64,000 bases of DNA from an uncultured Clostridium sp. (GTDB lineage Bacteria > Bacillota > Clostridia > TANB77 > CAG-508). The stretch is taken from assembly GCA_948473335.1 (NCBI GenBank), contig CAOKXF010000006.1:1-64000 (forward strand), given 5' to 3'. Below are positions 47,907 to 60,133 of the stretch, piece by piece. The notes under the pieces are model-generated. The model was not told the DNA's origin and made no database searches. It saw only the letters and a list, made by a program, of their open reading frames with translations. The translations under genes were made by a program, and so were the position numbers. How positions within the stretch are numbered: the stretch's first letter is position 1; every line of letters begins with the position of its first letter.

Positions 47907-50033
47907 TTATAAATGCAATACTCTTGACTTAATCTCCTTAGTTTTTCCTATGTTCCAAAAATTCTCACCTAAATATCCACATGTTCTTCTCGTAACATTC
48001 ATTTTATCATGGTCTTTATTCCCACATTGTGGACATTCCCATTCATTATTATCATTTATTAGTATCTCTTCATCATAACCACAAATATGACAATAGTCAG
48101 ATTTGGTATTAAATTCAGCGTATTGTATATTATCATATATATATTGTACTAAATCTTCAAGTGCTGTTAAATTTTTAGACATATTTGGTATCTCTACATA
48201 TGATATTGCCCCTCCTGTTGATAATTTCTGGAATTCACTCTCAAATTTTAATTTACTAAATGCATCTATTTTTTCTCTTACATCTATATGGTATGAATTT
48301 GTATAATATCCTTTATCTGTTATATCTTGTATACTTCCAAATTTTTCTTTATCTATTCGTGCAAATCTATAACATAAACTTTCTGCTGGTGTTCCATATA
48401 ATGCAAATCCTAATCCTGTTTGTTTTTTCCATCTTGCTGTTGTATCATTTAAGTGTTTCATTACTTTTAGTGCAAATTCTCTTCCTTCTGGTGATGTTTG
48501 AGATACCCCTTTCATCGCCTTTGTTACTTCATATATTCCTATATACCCTAATGATAATGTTGAGTATCCTCCTTTTAATAATTTGTCTATCTTTTCTCCT
48601 GGTTGTAGTCTTGCTATTGCTCCATATATCCAATGTATTGGGCTTACTTCTGCAGATGTTCCTAATAATGAATAATGTCTACACATTAATGCTTCCTTAC
48701 ATAATTCTAATCTCTCATCTAATATTTTCCAAAATTTGTCTTCATCTCCGTCTGCTATTATTCCTATTTGTGGTAAATTTATGCTTACTACTCCTTGATT
48801 AAATCTTCCTTCAAATTTATATTTTCCATTTTCATCTTTCCATGGTGATAAGAAACTTCTACACCCCATTGGACTAAATACATTTCCTTCATAATTTTCA
48901 CGCATTTTTTTTGCTGATATATAGTCTGGATACATTCTTTTTGATGAACATTTTATTGCTAATTTTGTTAGATAGTCATACTCTCCTCCTTTTAAGCAAT
49001 TATGCTCATCTAATACATATATTAGCTTTGGAAATGCTGGTGTTACATATACTCCTTTTTCATTTTTTATCCCCTGATATCTTTGCTTTAATATTTCTTC
49101 TATTATCATTGCATTTTCTTTTATGTATTCATCATCTTTTTCTAAATTTAAAAATATCGTTACAAATGGTGTTTGTCCATTTGTTGTCATTAATGTATTT
49201 ATTTGATACTGTATTGTTTGTACCCCTTGTCTTAGTTCTGTTTTTAATCTTGTTTGTGCTAGTTCCTCTATTAGCTCTTCACCTAATTTATCTTTATATT
49301 CATCAGTTAATTCTTTTTTAAATCTATTGTAACTTTTTCTTAGGTATTTTCCTAAATGTTTTATATCTACTGATTGTCCTCCATATTGGCTACTTGCTAC
49401 TGATGCTATTATTTGTGTCGCTATTGTACATGCTACTTGAAATCCCTTTGGCGTTTCCATCAATTTTCCATTCATTACTGTTCCATTGTCTAACATGTCT
49501 CCTATATTTATTAAACAACAATTGAAGATTGGTTGTAAATAATAGTCTGCATCATGAAAATGTAATATTCCTTCTTCATGTGCCTTGGTTATTTTTTCTG
49601 GTAATAACATTCTTTTTGTTAAATCTTTTGATACTTCGCCTGCGATTAAGTCTCTTTGTGTTGATGCTATTATTGCATTTTTATTTGAGTTTTCTTGCAT
49701 TACTTCTGTGTTTGTTTTTCTTATTAGACCTAATATTGATTCATCTGTTGTATTTTGTTTTCTTACTAATGCTCTTGTGTATCTGTATACTATGTATTTT
49801 TTGGCTAATTCATATTTACTTAATTCCATTAGCTTTTCTTCTATTATATCTTGTATATCTTCTACTAGCATTCTCTTCTTGTTTAAATTTTCTATATATT
49901 CTATTATCAATTTTATATCCTCTTTACTTGCTCTTTCACTTCTTCTTACTTCTTGATTTGCTTTTTCTATTGCTACTACTATCTTTTGTCTATCATAATC
50001 TACAGCTCTTCCATCCCTTTTTATTATTTTCAT
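47907..50033 (-). CDS. nrdD: Anaerobic ribonucleoside-triphosphate reductase
   Basis: ATP-cone MKIIKRDGRAVDYDRQKIV...; C-terminal CHICGY..CPQCGN and RTCGYLGENFWNIGK. Confidence 0.93.
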   Translation of the reverse strand: MKIIKRDGRAVDYDRQKIVVAIEKANQEVRRSERASKEDIKLIIEYIENLNKKRMLVEDIQDIIEEKLMELSKYELAKKYIVYRYTRALVRKQNTTDESILGLIRKTNTEVMQENSNKNAIIASTQRDLIAGEVSKDLTKRMLLPEKITKAHEEGILHFHDADYYLQPIFNCCLINIGDMLDNGTVMNGKLMETPKGFQVACTIATQIIASVASSQYGGQSVDIKHLGKYLRKSYNRFKKELTDEYKDKLGEELIEELAQTRLKTELRQGVQTIQYQINTLMTTNGQTPFVTIFLNLEKDDEYIKENAMIIEEILKQRYQGIKNEKGVYVTPAFPKLIYVLDEHNCLKGGEYDYLTKLAIKCSSKRMYPDYISAKKMRENYEGNVFSPMGCRSFLSPWKDENGKYKFEGRFNQGVVSINLPQIGIIADGDEDKFWKILDERLELCKEALMCRHYSLLGTSAEVSPIHWIYGAIARLQPGEKIDKLLKGGYSTLSLGYIGIYEVTKAMKGVSQTSPEGREFALKVMKHLNDTTARWKKQTGLGFALYGTPAESLCYRFARIDKEKFGSIQDITDKGYYTNSYHIDVREKIDAFSKLKFESEFQKLSTGGAISYVEIPNMSKNLTALEDLVQYIYDNIQYAEFNTKSDYCHICGYDEEILINDNNEWECPQCGNKDHDKMNVTRRTCGYLGENFWNIGKTKEIKSRVLHL

Positions 50034-50090
50034 TTATACTTCCTCCTTGTTATTTTATATTGTCATTATATATCTAATTTTGTTTTTTGC

Positions 50091-50106
50091 TGTTGCAAAA
50101 GCAACA
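50091..50106. promoter_or_regulatory. palindromic operator between nrdD and Crp/Fnr gene
   Basis: TGTTGCAAAAGCAACA, followed by three TTTTGTAATA direct repeats. Confidence 0.5.
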
Positions 50107-50162
50107 TTTTTGTAATATAATGCAAATGTAATATTTTTGTAATAATTTTGTAATATTAGGAG

Positions 50163-50801
50163 TTGTTGTTTATGAATTCATCTTCTGAAGTTGGCTTATT
50201 TGTAAAGAATTTTGCTAATCATTGTTCTAAATCAGATATTAAAATTTTTGTTAAAAATGATATAATTACAACTTATATTGAAAAAAGAAATCAGGTTTGT
50301 ATTCTTATTGATGGTGAAGCTGATTTAATTCGTTATGATTTTAATGGTAACAAAACTATCATAGATCATTTTGTTAAAAATGATATTTTTGGCGAAATCT
50401 TTTATCCTACTAATACTAATAATGAATTGTTTGTATTAGCTAAAAAAAATTGTAATGTTTTATTTTATATTTATGATGATTTGTTCTCTAAGTGCAAAAA
50501 AAATTGCCCTTTTCACAAAGAACTTTATGATAATTTTAATAGATTCCTTTTAAACAATATTATAGATTTGAATACTAGGCTCGAACATCTGACAAAACGC
50601 AATATTAGAGACAAACTTCTTTCATACTTTAATTTAAAATCTGCTCGAACTCATAGTAAAACTATTGTTATTCCTTTTTCTTATACTGATCTTGCTGATT
50701 ACTTGAGTATTGATAGAAGTGCTATGATGAGAGAACTTAAATTTTTGGAAGATGATGGCATTATTGAAAGAGATTCTTCTAAAGTTACCCTTTTATTTTA
50801 A
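50163..50801 (+). CDS. Crp/Fnr-family transcriptional regulator
   Basis: cNMP-binding fold and HTH YTDLADYLSIDRSAMMRELKFLEDDGIIERDSSKVTLL. Confidence 0.88.
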   Translation: MLFMNSSSEVGLFVKNFANHCSKSDIKIFVKNDIITTYIEKRNQVCILIDGEADLIRYDFNGNKTIIDHFVKNDIFGEIFYPTNTNNELFVLAKKNCNVLFYIYDDLFSKCKKNCPFHKELYDNFNRFLLNNIIDLNTRLEHLTKRNIRDKLLSYFNLKSARTHSKTIVIPFSYTDLADYLSIDRSAMMRELKFLEDDGIIERDSSKVTLLF

Positions 50802-50871
50802 CTTATACTTTTTGCATATGACATTAGTATGCTATCTATTCAATTAAAATAGAGAAAAACTCTTACATAAT

Positions 50872-50930
50872 TAAACTAGAATATGAATTATTTTAATTTA
50901 ATTCACATTCTAGTTTTTGTTTTTTTATAT
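50872..50930 (+). terminator. terminator after Crp/Fnr gene
   Basis: AAACTAGAATATGAATT...AATTCACATTCTAGTTTTTGTTTTTTT. Confidence 0.75.
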
Positions 50931-50959
50931 TTTCCTGAAAATTTGATAGATTTATTTTA

Positions 50960-52309
50960 TTAATTTACTCTCTTTACTCCATGTTGTTCTAAATATGTTC
51001 CTAACTCAATTGTTGTTCCATTTACTACCATATAATAATAATTTTTTCCTGAAGTTATTGTTTTATATATTGAATCTAATACATATCCAAATAATGGTGT
51101 TCCATCACTTTTGATTAAATCATATTTTCCATTTGTTGAATTAACTACTATTAACTCATATTCTGGAACTTGTATAATACTATATGTATTTGCTAATTTA
51201 CTTATACATCCTAAATTTGAATACTCAAAATTTGTTATTCTATTTCCTTCTAAGTCAAATAATGCCCACATATTGTTGACTTTGACTGGAATTAACCTTC
51301 CAAATAATAAATAGTCATTTTCTATATTGTTATTTGTAAAATTTTTCATATCAAATCCTATTTTATTGTACTCTGGATGGATTATTACTTCTCCATCTGC
51401 ATTCATTAGTCCCATCAAATTATCACTTGTGGTTACTAAAAAATATTTCTTATTGTCTTTTTCGTTTTCTATTATTTCTATTTCTTTATATTCTATTTTT
51501 AGTATCATTTCTTGTTCTTTTGATATTACTCCTTTAAGTCCTTTACCTGTAACTATAAATTTAGATAAATTAGGGATATACTCTATATTCTCATATTGTG
51601 CTTCTAATACCATTTGGTCATTTGTTATATTTATAACTCCATATTTTTCATTACTAGTTTTTAGTATCATCATATTTTCTAATAATGCTTTTTTATTCTG
51701 AAATTTCTCTTCTATTTTTACAAATCCTTTTTGCATGTAATATTGTAAACTACTTTCATATAAATTTTCTAATGTTACTATTGATATATTATTTTTATTT
51801 ATATCATAACTAAAATACACGCTAAATATCTTTTTTAATCCATCTACCGTTGTATAAAATTCTCCATCTTTTTCTATAATCTCTTCATCTATTACTATCT
51901 CTTGCAAACTACTGTTTTCTAATAATATTTGTTGTATTATTTTAGAATTTGCAGTAAACATAGTAACTTGATCTTCATTTTTTACATACCCTTTTGTTGA
52001 ATCAACTTCTAATGTTTTATAATCACCACTATATTCTTCATACCCTAAATATTTAGCTATCGCTCTTATTGGTACTGTTACTTTATCTTCATTTATTATC
52101 AATACTTGCTTTAAGTCTTGATTTGATACTCCATCTACTGTAATTTTTAACATTGTTGCTTTTAAGTACACTAATAGACTTAATATTAGTATAGTTATTA
52201 CAACTAATACTCCTATTATTACTAATAGTATTGTAGTTGTTTTTATCTCCTTTTTTTGTTTTGGCTTTATTTTTTGTTCTACTTCTTCAAACAAATCCAT
52301 TTCTTTCAC
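50960..52309 (-). CDS. membrane-anchored protein with copper-amine-oxidase-N-like and WG-repeat regions
   Basis: TVPIRAIAKYLGYEEYSGDYKTLEV; repeated WALFDLEGN / LMNADGEVIIHPEYNKI. Confidence 0.7.
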   Translation of the reverse strand: MKEMDLFEEVEQKIKPKQKKEIKTTTILLVIIGVLVVITILILSLLVYLKATMLKITVDGVSNQDLKQVLIINEDKVTVPIRAIAKYLGYEEYSGDYKTLEVDSTKGYVKNEDQVTMFTANSKIIQQILLENSSLQEIVIDEEIIEKDGEFYTTVDGLKKIFSVYFSYDINKNNISIVTLENLYESSLQYYMQKGFVKIEEKFQNKKALLENMMILKTSNEKYGVINITNDQMVLEAQYENIEYIPNLSKFIVTGKGLKGVISKEQEMILKIEYKEIEIIENEKDNKKYFLVTTSDNLMGLMNADGEVIIHPEYNKIGFDMKNFTNNNIENDYLLFGRLIPVKVNNMWALFDLEGNRITNFEYSNLGCISKLANTYSIIQVPEYELIVVNSTNGKYDLIKSDGTPLFGYVLDSIYKTITSGKNYYYMVVNGTTIELGTYLEQHGVKRVN

Positions 52310-52349
52310 CCTTTCTCTAATTCTTTTGTGTTTTTAATATTGTGTGTGA

Positions 52350-53480
<1,131 letters not shown>

Positions 53481-53688
53481 TCATCCTTTTCTTCTATGGT
53501 TTCACTTCTTTCTTGATTATTTTTCTCCCTTGCAATTACATTTATATTTTACTATATATTACTATATTTTGCAATATAAAAATTTTTAATTACTCACTTT
53601 ATATGACGATTTTCCTATAGTATAAAAATATCGAATTTGTCAAATTACACTATTTTGTGCAACTTAAAAATTCGATATTTTTGAAAGT

Positions 53689-54711
53689 CTAACTTATAAA
53701 CATTGCATCCCCAAAACTGAAAAATCTGTACTTTAATTTTACTGCTTCTTCATATGCTTTTAAAACATATTCTCTTCCTGCTAAACTTGATACTAACATT
53801 AATAATGTTGACTCTGGTAAATGGAAATTTGTTATTAGTCCATCAATACATTTAAATTCATATCCTGGATATATAAATATTTGTGTATCTCCTTCTGCTT
53901 CTTTTACAAAACCTCTATCATCTGCTATTGTCTCCAGTACTCTAGTGGAAGTTGTACCAACAGAAATTATACGTTTCCCCTGTCTTTTTGTTTCATTTAT
54001 TATTTCTGCATCTTCTTTTCTTATATAAAAATGTTCTGAATGCATATGATGGTCTTCGATTTTTTCGACTTTTACAGGTCTGAATGTTCCTATTCCAACG
54101 TGTAATGTAACATTTGCAATTTTTACTCCTTTTTGTTTAATCTTTTCTAATAAATCTTCTGTAAAGTGTAATCCTGCAGTTGGAGCTGCTGCTGAACCTT
54201 GATACTTAGCATATACTGTTTGATATCTATCATTTTCTTTTAATTCTTCATGTATATATGGTGGTAATGGCATTAATCCAATTTTGTCTAATATTTCATT
54301 AAATATCCCATTATATTCAAATTTTACTTTTCTTGTCCCACCTTCCATAGTATCTAGTACTTCAGCTTTTAATAATCCTTCTCCAAATATTACTTTTGTT
54401 CCTTTATGTAACTTATTTCCTGGTCTAACAACTGTTTCCCATATGTCTCCTTCTATTTGGTTTAATATTAAAAATTCAACTTTTGCTCCTGTTTCTTTTT
54501 GACCATACAAACGTGCTGGTAATACTTTTGTATTGTTTCTTACTAAACAGTCTCCTTCTTCTAGATAATCTATTATATCTTTGAAAACTTTGTGCTCTAT
54601 CGTTTGACTTTTACGATTTAATATCATTAATTTTGACTCATCTCTTTTTTTTGTTGGAACTTGTGCTATTAGTTCTTCTGGTAAATCATATTTAAAATCT
54701 GATACATTCAT
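53689..54711 (-). CDS. queA: S-adenosylmethionine:tRNA ribosyltransferase-isomerase
   Basis: [46 protein letters not shown]. Confidence 0.95.
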   Translation of the reverse strand: MNVSDFKYDLPEELIAQVPTKKRDESKLMILNRKSQTIEHKVFKDIIDYLEEGDCLVRNNTKVLPARLYGQKETGAKVEFLILNQIEGDIWETVVRPGNKLHKGTKVIFGEGLLKAEVLDTMEGGTRKVKFEYNGIFNEILDKIGLMPLPPYIHEELKENDRYQTVYAKYQGSAAAPTAGLHFTEDLLEKIKQKGVKIANVTLHVGIGTFRPVKVEKIEDHHMHSEHFYIRKEDAEIINETKRQGKRIISVGTTSTRVLETIADDRGFVKEAEGDTQIFIYPGYEFKCIDGLITNFHLPESTLLMLVSSLAGREYVLKAYEEAVKLKYRFFSFGDAMFIS

Positions 54712-54763
54712 TTCTATGTTTTGTTCCTTTCACATGTAAACATTTCTTTATAGTTAAAATTAT

Positions 54764-57430
54764 TTATTCCATAAAAGATTTTAACATTTCTTTATATTTT
54801 TCAAGTTTTGCTTTTTCTTCTTCGATTTTAGCTGCTGGCGCTTTATTTGCAAATCCTGGATTTGCAAGCATCTTACTCGCTCTTTCAATTTCTGCTTCTA
54901 TTTTCTTCTTTTCTTCTGCTTTTCTTTTCTTCTCTTCTTCTTTATCTACTAACTCATTTAAATCTATATATACTTCTATTCCATCTGCTATAATAGATAT
55001 TGCATCTTCTTTTATTTGATTTTTATCTTCTTGTATTTTTATCGTTTCTGAATAACCTAATTTTTTAAAAAACTCTTTTGATTGTTCAATTTCATTTCTG
55101 TATTTTGTTGTTACAAATACTAACTCTGTTTTCTTCGAATTTTGTAAATTATAGTGTGCACGTGTATTACGTATTCCTACTATAACATTTTTAAAGTTTT
55201 CAATAATATTTTCTTCATATTCGAAATTATGCATTTCGCTATATTCTGGCCAACTTGACATCATTAAATCTATATTATCATATTGTACTAATTTACTATA
55301 GATTTCTGATGTTACAAATGGCATAAATGGATGTAATAATTTTAGTGCTGTCCTAAATACATAATCTAGCACATAGCTTACTCTTATCTTCTCTTCTTTA
55401 TTCTCACTATATAAACGAATTTTTACTATTTCTATATACCAGTCACAAAATTCATTCCATATAAAGCTATAAATGTTATCTAGTGCTACACCTAACTCAT
55501 ATTTTTCTATATTAGAGGTTATATCTGCAATAGTTTTATTTAGTTTGCTTATTATCCATTTATCTTCTAATTTCAAACTTCTTTCTTTATATTGGTGTGT
55601 TTCTTCATTATAATTTTCTTTTCTAAATTTAATTACATCTTCATCTTCTGCCATATTCATTGTTATAAATTTTGCTGCATTCCAAATCTTATTTGCGAAA
55701 TTCGATGATTGGTCTAATTTTTCTGGCATGTATTTTATATCATTTCCCATTGTTGTTCCAGATACAACTGAAAATCTTAATGCATCTGCTCCATATTTAT
55801 CTATTACCTCTATTGGGTCTACACCATTTCCTAATGTTTTTGACATTTTTCTTCCTTGCGAATCTCTTACAAGTCCATGTACTACTACATCTTTAAATGG
55901 TATGTCTTTCATTAAATATAAACTTGCTGTTGTCATTCTTGATACCCAAAATGTTATTATGTCATATCCTGTTACTAATGTATTTGTTGGGAAGAATGTT
56001 TGTAAATCCTCTGCATCCTTTGATGGCCAACCTAAAGTCGAAAATGGCCATAATGCTGAGCTGAACCATGTATCTAGTGTATCTTCATCTTGATGTATTT
56101 TTGTGCTACCACATTTTTCACATTTTTCTGGATTTTCTTTTGACACTGTTATATGTCCACATTCATCACAGTAATATGCTGGTATCCTATGTCCCCACCA
56201 TATTTGTCTTGATATACACCAGTCTCTTATATTTTCTGTCCAATTAAAATATGCTTTTTCATATTTTTTTGGAATAAACTTTACTTTTTCTTCTCTTACT
56301 GCTTTTATTGCTGGTTCTGTTATCTTTTTCATACTAACAAACCATTGGTCTGATATACGTGGTTCTATTGTTGTTTTACATCTTTCACATTTTGCTACAT
56401 TGTGTGTATATTTTTCTGTTTTTATTAGTGCTCCTAGTTCTTCTAGTTTTTCTATTATTATTTTTCTTGCTTCTATTGCTAACATTCCAGTTACTTCTGG
56501 CATTAAATCTCCCATTATAGTATTGTTATCAAATACTTCTATTATTTCTAAGTTATGTGTTAATCCTGCTTGATAGTCATTTAGATCATGTGCAGGTGTT
56601 AACTTAACACACCCTGTTCCAAATTCCTTTTCTACAAATCTGTCTGCTATTATTGGTATTTCTCTATTTACTATTGGTACAATACATGTTTTTCCTACTA
56701 ATTCTGTGTATCTTTCATCATCTGGATGTACTGCTACTGCTGTATCTCCTAACATCGTCTCTGGTCTTGTTGTTGCAACTTCCACATAGTTATTTGTTCC
56801 TTTTATTTGATATCTTAAATGCCATAAATGTGATTCTTCTTCTTTATATTCTACTTCTGCGTCTGATATTGCTGTATTACAACTTGGACACCAGTTTACC
56901 ATTCTTTTTCCTCTATATATTAATCCATCTTTATATAGTCTTACGAATTGTTCTAGTACTGCTTCTGATAGTCCTTTGTCTAATGTGAATCTGTTTCTTT
57001 CCCAGTCACATGAACATCCTAACATTCGTTGTTGTTCTTGTATTGTAGTTCCATATTTATGTGTCCATTCCCATGCTTCTTCTAAAAACTTCTCTCTTCC
57101 TAACTCCTGTTTTGTTTTTCCTTCTGATTTTATTTTTTGTACTACTTTCATTTCTGTTGATATTGCTGAATGATCTGTTCCTGGTAACCATAGTGTATTA
57201 TATCCTTGCATTCTCTTTGTTCTTATTAATATATCTTGTAACGTGTCATCTAATGCATGTCCCATATGTAATTTTCCTGTTACATTTGGTGGGGGCATCA
57301 TTATGCAATATGACTCTTTTTCTTTATTCATACTTGGTTTGAAATTTCCCTTTTCTTCCCATTCTTTATATATTTTCTCTTCAAATTCTTTTGGATTATA
57401 TTTTTCTGATAATTTGTGACTTTCTTTCAT
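54764..57430 (-). CDS. valS: Valyl-tRNA synthetase
   Basis: PPPNVTGKLHMGHALDDTLQDILIR; DSQGRKMSKTLGNGVDP. Confidence 0.96.
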   Translation of the reverse strand: MKESHKLSEKYNPKEFEEKIYKEWEEKGNFKPSMNKEKESYCIMMPPPNVTGKLHMGHALDDTLQDILIRTKRMQGYNTLWLPGTDHSAISTEMKVVQKIKSEGKTKQELGREKFLEEAWEWTHKYGTTIQEQQRMLGCSCDWERNRFTLDKGLSEAVLEQFVRLYKDGLIYRGKRMVNWCPSCNTAISDAEVEYKEEESHLWHLRYQIKGTNNYVEVATTRPETMLGDTAVAVHPDDERYTELVGKTCIVPIVNREIPIIADRFVEKEFGTGCVKLTPAHDLNDYQAGLTHNLEIIEVFDNNTIMGDLMPEVTGMLAIEARKIIIEKLEELGALIKTEKYTHNVAKCERCKTTIEPRISDQWFVSMKKITEPAIKAVREEKVKFIPKKYEKAYFNWTENIRDWCISRQIWWGHRIPAYYCDECGHITVSKENPEKCEKCGSTKIHQDEDTLDTWFSSALWPFSTLGWPSKDAEDLQTFFPTNTLVTGYDIITFWVSRMTTASLYLMKDIPFKDVVVHGLVRDSQGRKMSKTLGNGVDPIEVIDKYGADALRFSVVSGTTMGNDIKYMPEKLDQSSNFANKIWNAAKFITMNMAEDEDVIKFRKENYNEETHQYKERSLKLEDKWIISKLNKTIADITSNIEKYELGVALDNIYSFIWNEFCDWYIEIVKIRLYSENKEEKIRVSYVLDYVFRTALKLLHPFMPFVTSEIYSKLVQYDNIDLMMSSWPEYSEMHNFEYEENIIENFKNVIVGIRNTRAHYNLQNSKKTELVFVTTKYRNEIEQSKEFFKKLGYSETIKIQEDKNQIKEDAISIIADGIEVYIDLNELVDKEEEKKRKAEEKKKIEAEIERASKMLANPGFANKAPAAKIEEEKAKLEKYKEMLKSFME

Positions 57431-57611
57431 ATTTCATCATTCCTTTTTGTTTCTTTTTGCTATACGCAAAACCTTCTATTTTTCTTTTCTATTTAATCAT
57501 AAATTTGTGTAATTTGCAAGTTTTACATTTCTATTTTATTTAATCTTTTATTGTTATATAACTATCTTTTTATCTAAATCTTTTTATATCTCTTTTTTTA
57601 TTTTTTCCTTT

Positions 57612-57789
57612 TATATCAACTGTTTTACTAATGGGCGCTGATATGCGCCCATTAGCAAATAAGGTGCTTTTTTATTTTTATATTTTTTTTATATCATCAT
57701 CTCTTCTTATCTTACTTTTTTATTTTTCCGCTTATATCAACTGTTTTACTAATGGGCGCGGATATGCGCCCATTAGTAAACAAGGTGCT
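57612..57789. repeat. Tandem pair of GC-rich hairpin repeats
   Basis: ATATCAACTGTTTTACTAATGGGCGC(T/G)GATATGCGCCCATTAG(C/T)AAA(T/C)AAGGTGCT at 57612-57668 and 57732-57789; 11-bp stem each. Confidence 0.85.
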
Positions 57790-57843
57790 AATGTTCTCGA
57801 TATAATAAAAAGCTGTATATTACTATACAACTCCTCATTAATT

Positions 57844-58029
57844 TTATTCTTCTTCTTTTTTTGCTATTACTTCTTTTCCTGCATAGTATCCACAATTTGA
57901 ACACACTCTGTGTGGTAATATTGGTTCGTGACAATGTGGGCAACTTGCATATGTAGGTGCTTCTTTTTTCCATGTTGATCTTTTTAAATGTGTTCTTGCT
58001 TTTGACCATCTTCTTTTTGGTTGTGCCAT
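57844..58029 (-). CDS. rpmF: 50S ribosomal protein L32
   Basis: MAQPKRRWSKARTHLKRSTWK...CPHCHEPILPHRVCSNCGYYAGKEV. Confidence 0.95.
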   Translation of the reverse strand: MAQPKRRWSKARTHLKRSTWKKEAPTYASCPHCHEPILPHRVCSNCGYYAGKEVIAKKEEE

Positions 58030-58241
58030 TCTAATTCCCTCCTCATTTCAGATATGTGTATATATCTTTATCATTTATTAACTATCTTTTTGTGACTTAA
58101 CTTTTTTCCTTTTTTTTGTCACTATTTGATTATACAGACTTTTTGTCGCTTTGTCAATAGATTTCGTCCTTTATTCTTACTTTTATTGTAGATTAGTCAA
58201 TTACATTTTACACTTTTACATATTACACTTTTTATTTCAAA

Positions 58242-58964
58242 TTATTGTCCTAGTTTATATTGCCTTTCCATTTTCTCATTAAAATACAAATCAGAAATTA
58301 ACTTAAGTTCATTAGCACTATCACTCTTTAAATTAAAAGAAAATAACTTTTTAGGAGGTGCCATAACAATATATCTTATAGCAGTTTTAGTTCCTTCACT
58401 CATTGATAAACTTCCTTTATCCAGTCTACTACAAATCTCACACTTAAATCCATTATCTCTCAAACTAAAATATGTTATATTATCTTTTTCTCCACAATTT
58501 GTACATCCCTCTATTCTAGGCTTAAACCCTAAAATACACAATAATCTCATTTTAAAGATACTAACAACCAAATCTGAATCTTTATCAGTCTCAGATAAGG
58601 TATATAATGTATTCAAATATAATTGCAATATTTTATAACTATTTTCATTCTCACCTGTTACATCATGTATTATTTTGGTTATATGAGTAGCATATGTTAG
58701 CTTATCCCAATCTGTACGCAAGTTATAAAATATTTCTATCGTTTCACATGAATTTATATTATATGTATCTGCTCCTTTATACATTATGTATTCACCAAAG
58801 CATAGAAGTTGTGTACCAGCAAGTAAAGTACTTCTAGGTCTTCTAGCTCCTTTTGCTATACATGATATCTTTCCTATGCCTGGTGTTAACATTGTAAGCA
58901 TTTTGTCAAAGTCTCCAAAATTGTTTTCAGAGATTATTATTCCTTTTGTTTTTATTATCCCCAT
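58242..58964 (-). CDS. recO: DNA repair protein RecO
   Basis: TKGIIISENNFGDFDKMLTMLTPGIGKISCIAKGARRPRSTLLAGTQLLCFGEY. Confidence 0.9.
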   Translation of the reverse strand: MGIIKTKGIIISENNFGDFDKMLTMLTPGIGKISCIAKGARRPRSTLLAGTQLLCFGEYIMYKGADTYNINSCETIEIFYNLRTDWDKLTYATHITKIIHDVTGENENSYKILQLYLNTLYTLSETDKDSDLVVSIFKMRLLCILGFKPRIEGCTNCGEKDNITYFSLRDNGFKCEICSRLDKGSLSMSEGTKTAIRYIVMAPPKKLFSFNLKSDSANELKLISDLYFNEKMERQYKLGQ

Positions 58965-59076
58965 CTTGCTCCACCTTTTGTATTTTATTTTCTATATCTT
59001 TTATTTGTTTAAATTCCAAAAATGTATTGATATTTCCTGTATTCTTAAATGTATCCCATGCAATTTTTTTAATCAT
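58927..59076 (-). CDS. YqzL-like small protein (missed by ORF track)
   Basis: MIKKIAWDTFKNTGNINTFLEFKQIKDIE between era and recO. Confidence 0.7.
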   Translation of the reverse strand: MIKKIAWDTFKNTGNINTFLEFKQIKDIENKIQKVEQDGDNKNKRNNNL

Positions 59077-59167
59077 TTGCCTCACTCCTTTATGTTTATC
59101 TTTCGCAGTTTATATTTTTTTATTCTTTTTCTAAAACATTTTTAATGGACAATAAATTTGATTTTTT

Positions 59168-60070
59168 TCAGTTTATCTTGAATCTTTTAACTATTGCATC
59201 ACTTTCTTGCCAATCTTCTTTAACCTTTACCCATGTTTTTAAATTAACCTTATTTTGGAAATTTTTTTCCATATCATTCCTTGCCAAACTTCCTATTCTT
59301 TTTAGCATTTCTCCGTTTTTACCTATTATTATTCCTTTATGTGAGTTTCTTAAACAATATATTGTCGCTTCTATATCATATATCTCTTGTCCTTGCTTAT
59401 TTTTTCTTAAATTCATTTTTGTAACTTCTACTAGTATTCCATGTGGTACTTCTTCTTGCAAAAGTATTAATGCTTTTTCCCTTATTGTTTCTTCTGCTAG
59501 TTGTCTCATAGTTTGGTCTGTATACTCTTCTATATCATAATATGCTGGTCCTGGTTTTAAGTGCTTTTCTATCTCATCTAGAATAATTCTTGTATATTTA
59601 TCTTTTAGTGATGTTATTGGTATTACTGCTTCAAATTGATATTCTTTACTATACATTTCGATTAATGATAATAACTTTTCTCTTTTTACTAAATCTATTT
59701 TATTTATTAATAGAATTGCTTTTTTTCCTGATTCTTTTATTTTATCAAGTATTCTTCTATCTCCTCTTCCAATTTCTTCACTTGTTGCTTCTATCATAAA
59801 TAATATTATATCTATATCTGGAATCACTCCAAATGATGTTTCTACCATTGTTTCATTTAATTTTGTTTTTGGCTTATGTATTCCTGGTGTATCTATAAAT
59901 ATTATTTGTGATTTTTCTGTATTTACTATTCCTCTAATCGCATTTCTGGTTGTTTGCACTTTGTTAGCTGTTGCTGCAATTTTCTCTCCAACTAACATAT
60001 TTAATAATGTTGATTTTCCTACATTTGTTCTTCCTATTAATGCAACAAATCCTGATTTAAATTCTTCCAT
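59168..60070 (-). CDS. era: GTPase Era
   Basis: FVALIGRTNVGKSTLLNMLVGEKIAATANKVQTTRNAIRGI; KH domain. Confidence 0.95.
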   Translation of the reverse strand: MEEFKSGFVALIGRTNVGKSTLLNMLVGEKIAATANKVQTTRNAIRGIVNTEKSQIIFIDTPGIHKPKTKLNETMVETSFGVIPDIDIILFMIEATSEEIGRGDRRILDKIKESGKKAILLINKIDLVKREKLLSLIEMYSKEYQFEAVIPITSLKDKYTRIILDEIEKHLKPGPAYYDIEEYTDQTMRQLAEETIREKALILLQEEVPHGILVEVTKMNLRKNKQGQEIYDIEATIYCLRNSHKGIIIGKNGEMLKRIGSLARNDMEKNFQNKVNLKTWVKVKEDWQESDAIVKRFKIN

Positions 60071-60133
60071 TGCTCTATCATATGTAACTTAAATTATTAC
60101 ATATTTCTCCCTTCTAAAACTTTAAGAATACTA

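Noticed and set aside
57431-57600. T-box leader upstream of valS
   Set aside because: No T-box (TGGNACCGCG-like) sequence or terminator arrangement found on the minus strand.
57631-57900. ORF starting MGADMRPLANK spanning both hairpin repeats
   Set aside because: The similar peptides come from the repeated GC-rich hairpin; no RBS; continues antisense into rpmF.
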